The notes beneath the pieces are model-generated. The model worked only from the letters and a program-made list of their open reading frames with translations. It did not search any database and was not told the origin of the DNA. A DNA stretch of 64,000 bases from Pyxicephalus adspersus (taxonomy: Eukaryota; Chordata; Amphibia; Anura; Pyxicephalidae), in the NCBI RefSeq assembly GCF_032062135.1, contig NC_092859.1:70385757-70449756 (forward strand), written 5' to 3'. Positions 56,937 to 64,000 of this stretch are shown here, piece by piece (the first letter of the stretch is position 1; every line of letters starts with the position of its first letter). The position numbers and the translations under genes were made by a program.

Positions 56937-59917
56937 TTAACCATATCATACAAACTGTTTATGCCTGTAAAGTTGTTTACATCCTGTATCATTTGTATTT
57001 GCTAAGAGAGCTTTTGAGTGCTGTCTGAGTGGATTTTACTGAATAAGAATAGTTATGTAATTGTAGTTTACTGCTTTTGAAATGTATAGTGAGCAGAAAG
57101 TATTACTAGGTTTCAGTTGCAATCAATAAAAATGCAATTATTGACCAAAGCATATTAATGCTGACTGTGCACACTTTCATTGCATGTCAACAATAAATCT
57201 TATTTACTACCATTAAAAATATTGTACAGAGAATGTTCATTATTGTATCCATCCATACAGAAATGCAAACCATATGAACAATGTAATCAATCACAGTGGA
57301 CTGGAAAGGTGCATCTTGTAAAAATACAGAAATACACACTGCTATCCCTGCAGTAAAAAGCCACATGTGAGGTTAGTGGTGATTTTTCACATGAATGAAA
57401 TACCCTCATTTGTGAAGTGACAAGCAGGTGCACAGTTTTGACCAACTGCATTTTCTCACTTGCTTACTGCAGAGGTATAACCACAAACAAACTCCTGATA
57501 AATACATGTTTAATAGAGAACCAAGTACAAATTTAGGTTTATTGGAAGATCCAGATACTGTAGGGAGTACTTTCCCAATTGCTGCCAGAGTCCTCCAGTT
57601 CCAGTGGGGTGGTTTGATGTCCCTAGGCCTTGGATGCCTCTGGTGAAAATGCATGCTTCCAAAATTTTCCTGGACACCATTGTGGGAGACATTGATCACT
57701 AGGTGAACTGTAAGTACCGCTTCTGTGAACTATCTCACTAATTCACCGCTTCTGGACTATTGCAATTAAATGCTGAACTGGAACACTGTCTGTTGGTAAA
57801 TTTCTATCTAGTGGTTATTCTTTGAAACCACAAATTGTTCTGCTCAAGCCACAGGGACATTGTTGTGTTTAATCTATATTTTCTATTCCGTAGAAGTTAT
57901 TGATCTCTGCCATTTTGTAACTGTGGGTTATTGTTGGTTTCATATGTCTTTAGGTTATTGCAAGGTACAACTACTTCCTGTTTGGTCATTTGGCCATTTA
58001 CCTATTCTCTTACACTGATATGTTCTTCACATTCTCAAGGCCAGGTTGCATTCCAACAACTAATTGCAATCAAAACTTAGTTATCTATGTTATTTTTACT
58101 CTAATATTCACTTTGAATACTTTCATGCATTGGAGAAAAATAATATTACATTGGCTCTTCAGTCTCCCCCCACTGCCCTGCTTTTTTTCTTTTCATTCTT
58201 AAAACTTATTGTTATCTTTAAACAGGATAAGAAATCAGAGAGTTAGCCAAAGTACCCCTAAATTCTCCATTTCATCCCCTCTAAGTACTGATTTTAAAGT
58301 GCAAGTTTATCTATATTTTCCACAGTCCACGGCTGTTGTCAGGATGTCAATGCTAGTATCCTACATACAAAATGAATCAGATAGATCTTATTGCAACAAA
58401 GAGAGACCAAATTTCAACTTGGTGCAAAATAAGAACATTTATTATAACGACATGTACATAAAACAAACTATAAATAACAAAAAACGTGTGCATGTGCAAT
58501 TGCAAAACTAAACCATGTACAAAATATGTGATCAGTACCTTGCAGGTCCAGGCAAAGGAAGAGTGACCCAAAGTTCCAGTAGAGAGATGTAAAATTGTTC
58601 CAGAGAGATTGTTACAGAAAGTGATTATCATCAGTTATTTTTTTTCCAAGGGGTATGCTCACAAGTATTAGGTTGCGGGTGCTAATAATTTTGTCCAGGA
58701 CTTTTTTGACATTTTGTGTTAAATGCCTGAGATTTTGTTGGGTTCTTCCAGTGCCAACAACATAAATAAATAGGACAATACCAAAATAGTTGTCATTGCA
58801 TCATTTTTCTGGGAGAAGTGGTGTATTTTCTGATATAAATGCAAGGGTGACAATATTTTTGGCCATGTATATAATTTCTATCCCACTTTGGGATGGTGTA
58901 TACAATGTAAGATTCGAATGACACAAAGCTGCAGGTAATGTATAAATCATGATAAAATATTTATATTCTGTGTTAGAAACTTAACCAACATTGCAAAAAA
59001 AGCTGTGAAATCTCTTTTAAGTCTAATTCTTGGTATTCCTAATTTTAAACTCTTTGGACCTCTTTAAATATAGCTCCTTGTAGTATTGACTCCTAAATTG
59101 ACCAAAGTCATATTAAGCTCAACTCAGACCTCAAAGTCCTTCTCCTGTTTGGATATGAGCATGGGCAGTTTCAAAGTTTCAGTTCTTTTTAATTCTCATA
59201 ATTTTCTATTACCGTCATTTGCCTTTTTCCTTGTCACTCCTGTGACATTGTGGGGTCTATTTATAAAACAGGGAATCAGACATTTCCTCAAACATGAGTA
59301 ACAGGAGTAGCTTCAAGGTCCATGTGTTTCAATGACAGTAATTGATTCCCATGAGGCAATGTCTGATTTTCTGTTTTAAAAATAGAACACTTAGCCTAAT
59401 CATTGTTTTCTTTCATCATAATCGTATCAGAAAACGATGAGAACAAAGAAAATTTAACAAGTGACCCCAAACACTATCAAATGAAAACCATACAAAACAC
59501 ACACAAATTTGACTGAATAGGAAAAATCAGGATCACCAACTAAAATTAAATTAGATAATTGATTCTTCTGATCAATAACACACTGTTCAATAGTCCATTG
59601 GCTCTGATTTAAAACTGAGGTCTAATTTAATTGAAAACTAGGCCTCTTGGGATGTAACCATTGAGTTGAAATTAGCAATCAGTTTTTCATATTGTACATA
59701 ATAAAGTTTAAAAGTGTACTTCAGCTAAAAATGACAAATGTATTGAATAGTGCATTAAAACAAAACAAAATGTTCTAGAGTTTAAATGCAAGCAATTTAT
59801 TTACTTATATTTGATCTAATATCAGCCTTTACTTATGCCCCATATGTTCTTGGTGTGTATTTCCCATTTGTAGAGGATGCCCACTTTGATCAAGATGCCC
59901 ATAAAGAAAGTAATGTC
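56937..59917. other. Non-coding stretch; possible AATAAA-type LTR trace near 57430-57700
   Basis: About 3 kb with no gene. Around 57535-57545 the minus strand has CTTCCAATAAACCTAAATTT, a polyadenylation-signal-like sequence, with GC-richer text upstream, which could be part of an LTR or of a processed transcript copy. No edges were found. The rest is AT-rich. Confidence 0.35.
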
Positions 59918-60156
59918 TAAGGCTATGTACACACATGCAATTATTGTCACTGGAAACAATCTTTCTTGATCGTTTCCAGCAACAAAAGAGTGACAGATGA
60001 ACCAATGAACACTGTACACACAGCACCATTCTGTTCTATAGAGAGGGGAGGGGGGAGAACGAGAACTTCCGGTGACCTCAGTACACATGTCTTGCTCGAG
60101 ACGAGTCTGACCATACATATCTGGCAAGAATCTTCTGACGTGTGTACATAGCATTA
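59918..60156. mobile_element. ACACAC-type MITE, nearly full length
   Basis: The left end TAAGGCTATGTACACACATG and the right end read on the minus strand TAATGCTATGTACACACGTC are inverted repeats. The body has GGAAACAATC, GATCGTTTCCAGCAACAAAA, GAGTGACAGATGA, a CTGTTCTATAGAGAGGGGAG segment and GTACACATGTCTTGCTCGAG. The family is shared with the partial copy at 35778 and, more distantly, with 56061. There is no coding capacity. Confidence 0.75.
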
Positions 60157-62873
60157 CACTTTACCTTGCTCGCTGGGGACCAAATTGTGGTTTCTTTTTA
60201 AATAAACATTTATATTTAACTTTTTCTGGTCTTTTTACTGGTCATGTGATATCATGGTGTCCTCCTTTCCACTGATGGCAGCTGTTGTTGGGTCTTGTTC
60301 ATTGACAGCATGGCACTAATGTAGTGACTGCCCAGGAGTGTGACTACACCAGTTGATGTATTGACATACCCCGTGATCCATGTCTATGACAGACAGACGT
60401 CACAGGAGTTGGGTTAGGTGATCCAGAAAGTTGAGCCTGTGGGGGACAGAAAGTGAGTATTGCAGCCAGAGCTTTAAGCATCCTCAGCCACGTAAATGGA
60501 GCCAAATGGAGTTATGTTTTAGGTACAAGTTCTGTTAAGTTATTTCAGATAAGATATTCATAATCCTGAGGCTACACTGCCACTATTGCATTGTGATAAC
60601 GCAAAGTAAAACCTGTGTTTTACATCAGACTACAGCAATGTACTTCAATGCAGACATGCATGCTGTACCTATGTACCATTCAATTTAAATGCCACCCTTA
60701 TTCATATATGAAAAGTCAATCACACCTGTGCTTTAGAAAACAACACTGTACAACTATGAATGCTCATTGTGCATTGAGTTGCTCTGTGCTGTCTTGAGAT
60801 AAAAAATAGAACAAAAAAAAAAAAAACAACAAACTATTAAATTATTTCATTCTATCTAGCCTACAAGGCTACATAATGTAACATTTGCTATTGTTTAAAG
60901 ATACGTGGCTTACTGCATGACGCCTAGTGTGTGGTACGATGTACATAAAATGAAATATTTTTAGCAGAATTAAATAAAATTGAACAAAAACTGTTTAATA
61001 GTGGGAGGATTTGTGGGAGTGCACATGTGTGGATCTATTCTACATTCTGGGCATGTCAGTGCATCCAGACTGTACTGAGTAACAGTGCAGAGGCACCACT
61101 CTGCCTCATTACCAGCAGTGACTAATGTCCACAGTGAACACATGCTGCTATGAATCATCACAAGTAAAGATGCATGAAGTCATCCCTGCAGAATATTCTT
61201 GTTTTTCTTCCCCCACTCTTTTCAGTATAGTTTACTAACAACATAATCACAAAAGATATTGGGAATAAAGTGCAATTTGTCTTCATACTTTAATACATAC
61301 ATCTCATAAAGTAAAGTTAGGGGAAATAATAATATCCAAAGCTGTAAAAGAAAGTGATTAAACACACACACACCTAATTGTTTTTATGCATTGATGCTTT
61401 GTAGTCACTGGCATTCTGGAGAACTTAGAATAAAGATAGGAATGCCTTACTGATTTGAAATAAATTTTGCTGTCTGCCAAATAGACTGCCCTGTGGTTTA
61501 GTACCTAAAGAAAATGCAAAAATTACATGTTCTTAGTCAAGTACCAGTAGGGCCATTTTAGACCAAGTGAATGGGACAGGTTGGGACTGTTTCTGTGTAC
61601 ATGGCTGTGGCTGCAGCAGACCACAGCTCAGTTCCAATAAGTGGCATGTGGCTTTTGGACATGTGGTTGTTTGCCCACACCATTAAAATGTGCACGTGTT
61701 TGCCTGCGGTGCAGTTTGCTGTGTATCTGGGAGCTACCAGTCATGTTGTTTGTTCTAAAATGGCTATTAAGTTACCTGTGAAGTTTAAATGTTTACTTAC
61801 CTTACCACTGTTTTCTGCACTACTGGGTGTGATATCACCATCTAGTAAGATTTTTTGGCAATACAGAGCAGGTGAAATCTGAAGATTCAGTCTTTTCCAA
61901 TAGCATCTTCTTGTGAGATATAAACTAATATATATTCTCCAGGTTTTTGTGGGAATGAGTGTGATGTCACTCATGTGGAGGGAGTAGATATAAAAAATAA
62001 CTAATGTCTTTAGAAGTATTTTTGCACATGCTAAGTACTTTTACAGAAAAGTAAAATATACCCTGGTTGTGGGAAGCTCACAGGGGCCCCTAGGAATGCA
62101 GGCTATTGCCCACGCTGAAGGATTGCCCTGCCTGCATGCCCTTCCCCAGATGACATCCATTATTGGTTTGTAAAAGCATTCATGAGTTTTAAATCAAGAA
62201 ACTTAGTTTATTTATGTTTAGGTTACTTAGTTCAAATCTTAAATGTTGAAACAGGAAATTCTGTTTCTTGGGCTTTAGTGTTTACTGCAAAGGGCTCAGA
62301 AGATCTGCTTTAATCTCCACCTTTCCAGCAACAAATAATTCACCTTTCCTTTGCCTCCTCGTTGGTTTGTTTAACAGCTAAAGTACTATTACTATTTGAT
62401 GTAATAAGTTTGTCTCTTTCCTGGCAACTGAATGGAATGGTGGTGGATCACAGGAAACTTGTGTATGTGATCCTGACAAGGGGTAATAAAAAATATCCCT
62501 ACATGGTCAAAACATAGAAACATTTGGGTTTAGGGGTAAGAGTTTAGATTACATGCAGTGTTAGGATAATGTCATAAAGTAAAAGAGTGTCACTGTGAAG
62601 GTCAGGATTACAGAGTATGGCAGAATGTGTGTTACAGGGAGGGTTATGGTGCAGGTTAGTGTGATGGAGGATTTAGGGTAGGACATTGTTGTCTGTACTT
62701 GGAGCTTTGTACTGGACACCACTAGTGCAAGAAGAAGCTGATAAATTGCATGAAGAATACTGGCCAAGTTGTTTCACGCTAGGCAATGAGGAAATAGCAG
62801 TGATAATATGTATATTAGTTTTTTGCTTACTACTCAAACAGTTCTTTGTAGTTCTGTAATGCTCCTATCGTCG
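60157..62873. other. Non-coding stretch without recognised features
   Basis: About 2.7 kb, AT-rich with a short A-run at 60810-60828. ORF 61571-61882 (103 codons) is not recognised. Confidence 0.45.
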
Positions 62874-63250
62874 TGTAGCGCTCACCCCCAGAAGAGCGGC
62901 CAGTTTGTACCAGGGTCCTTCCTGGTAGGGTGATGATAGAAACACACACGCTCACAGATTATAATATTTGGGGTTTATTTTAAAATCATACAACACAGGG
63001 ACAGTGAAGGCAGCAGAATATCCACAGAACACAGTACACTTCTTTGGAGTATATCACAGTTCCCATATCATTGACATTCTCTCATAGTTCCAGGGAGAAA
63101 TAATATCTGCAAGGAAGGATGACCTTGTACCTAAACCCCCAGTCCCAAATTTAGAGCTCCTGTGACATCCTGTCCTTAAGGTTGAAACGTCAGGCCCTGG
63201 CTTAGCCAGTCCCCAAAGGCCTTCAGGGACACGTGCCCTATTTATGATCA
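62874..63250 (-). mobile_element. Possible LTR fragment, minus strand
   Basis: Read on the minus strand the block ends GGGTGAGCGCTACA at 62874 (a CA end), with AATAAA (within TTTTAAAATAAACCCC) about 100 bp before it, the spacing of a polyadenylation signal to an LTR 3' end. GC content is higher than the surroundings. The 5' end (TG) and a target-site duplication could not be located, so this is tentative. Confidence 0.35.
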
Positions 63251-63936
63251 TCAATGACACTGTTAGCATTCCATGACCAAGGAGTTTCCTCCAATACTCC
63301 CAGGTCTCAGTTCTCCAGCTATTTTAGCACTGAAATTACTCACCTGAAAAGACAGCAAAACATTCCACAACCCACAAAGGTGGTGCATTGGGGCAGAGAT
63401 TGTTTGTTCTTCAAACCTGAACAGATAGCCAACCATCACTTCCTGTGGAGAACCAAGTTCCAGAATATACTAAGTTTACCCTAAATCTCCTAAAGAGACC
63501 TTACTACACTAAAGGAGCTTTACATGTACAACACTAAACCCTAAACGATTAAAGGGCTATAAACAGGCATTAGAAATTTTAATAAGAGGTTATCTTTAAA
63601 ACAAAACATGATTTACAACAAATGTAATGATATGTTGATTTTAAAAGAAGATGCTGTGTTAGCAGAGACAGTTGGATAAACATCTACTTACCAGAGGGTT
63701 TTTCAGGAAGTATAATTACTATATATATTTACAATCTACAGGACAGCTAGCTGACATCTTTCATACAGTGTAATTTTGTAAAACACTTCCTTTTACGTCT
63801 ACATTTTGTTTCTTTGTCCCTATGTATTCCTACAATAGCCTGTTGGAATTTTGCAGCAGCATAGTTAAATCCAACACAGGTCTACTTCCATAAAAATATA
63901 TTTCTTGTTAACTAACCAAGTTCAGGGTGTTTATTA
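63251..63936. other. Non-coding stretch without recognised features
   Basis: No supported feature. Confidence 0.5.
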
Positions 63937-64000
63937 CCGTATTTTTCGGACTATAAGACGCACTTTTTCTTCCCCAAAACTGGGGGGGAAAAGTGGGTGC
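63937..64000 (+). mobile_element. CCGTATTTTTCG-type MITE cut by window end
   Basis: After TA at 63935-63936 it reads CCGTATTTTTCGGACTATAA, GACGCACTTTTTCTTCCCCA, and then a G-run. Same terminus as the element at 54817; the rest lies beyond the window. Confidence 0.8.

Noticed and set aside
57406..57699. Minus-strand 97-codon ORF as a gene
   Set aside because: No recognised domain; more likely part of a repeat or processed transcript copy with an AATAAA-like signal.
62874..63250. Complete solo LTR
   Set aside because: Only one end with a polyadenylation signal is visible; no opposite end or duplication was found, so it is listed only as a possible fragment.

Overview
This window looks like non-coding, repeat-rich DNA from a vertebrate, most likely an anuran amphibian (frog). 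It is AT-rich and poor in CpG, long ORFs are almost absent, and the interspersed repeats are ones I associate from memory with frog genomes: an L2-type LINE tail reading 'cagcgctgcgtaatatgttg', Harbinger-like MITEs starting GGGCCTGATTTATTAAAG, and hAT-like MITEs with 8-bp target-site duplications. A run of N at 54940-55441 shows it is a draft assembly. I see no bacterial, plasmid or CRISPR content. No database search was possible, so family names are by-eye assignments.

Layout. 1-38.7 kb: mostly unannotated AT-rich sequence, probably intronic or intergenic, with a 198-bp hairpin at 4.65 kb, a TA-flanked MITE with an internal 30-bp tandem repeat at 5.7 kb, LINE 3' ends at 9.6-10.5 kb, a 470-bp inverted-repeat element at 11.1 kb, a 962-bp hAT-like element built of nested palindromes at 16.46-17.42 kb (perfect 8-bp duplication), a complete Harbinger-like MITE at 23.86 kb, a GC-rich LTR-like block at 28.9-29.66 kb, and a short hAT MITE at 38.05 kb. 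38.78-39.45 kb: the only CpG-rich segment, read as a possible promoter plus first exon of a minus-strand gene; a candidate 26-nt exon lies at 13507-13532. 39.5-53 kb: microsatellites, a pyrimidine-rich minisatellite (41 kb), a tRNA-derived SINE (43.5 kb), a hammerhead-like motif (44.16 kb), a solo LTR with a 4-bp duplication (45.65-46.13 kb) and a G-poor block (48.85-49.48 kb).

The most interesting unit is at 53.3-56.06 kb: a decayed DNA-transposon-like element of about 2.76 kb with long imperfect terminal inverted repeats around one broken ORF. Its ORF resembles, from memory, a protein family that recurs in metazoan genomes as 'uncharacterized protein' and is cysteine-rich at its N-terminus. 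A second MITE with a CCGTATTTTTCG terminus has inserted into the ORF, and the assembly gap starts inside that insertion. From 56.06 kb to the end are more MITEs, an LTR-like block and a truncated copy of the CCGTATTTTTCG MITE at the window edge.

The mobile elements form interacting layers: the SINE shares the LINE 3' tail it presumably uses for mobilisation, and non-autonomous DNA elements (hAT, Harbinger-like, TA-flanked) have no intact transposase in the window, so their enzymes must lie elsewhere or be extinct.
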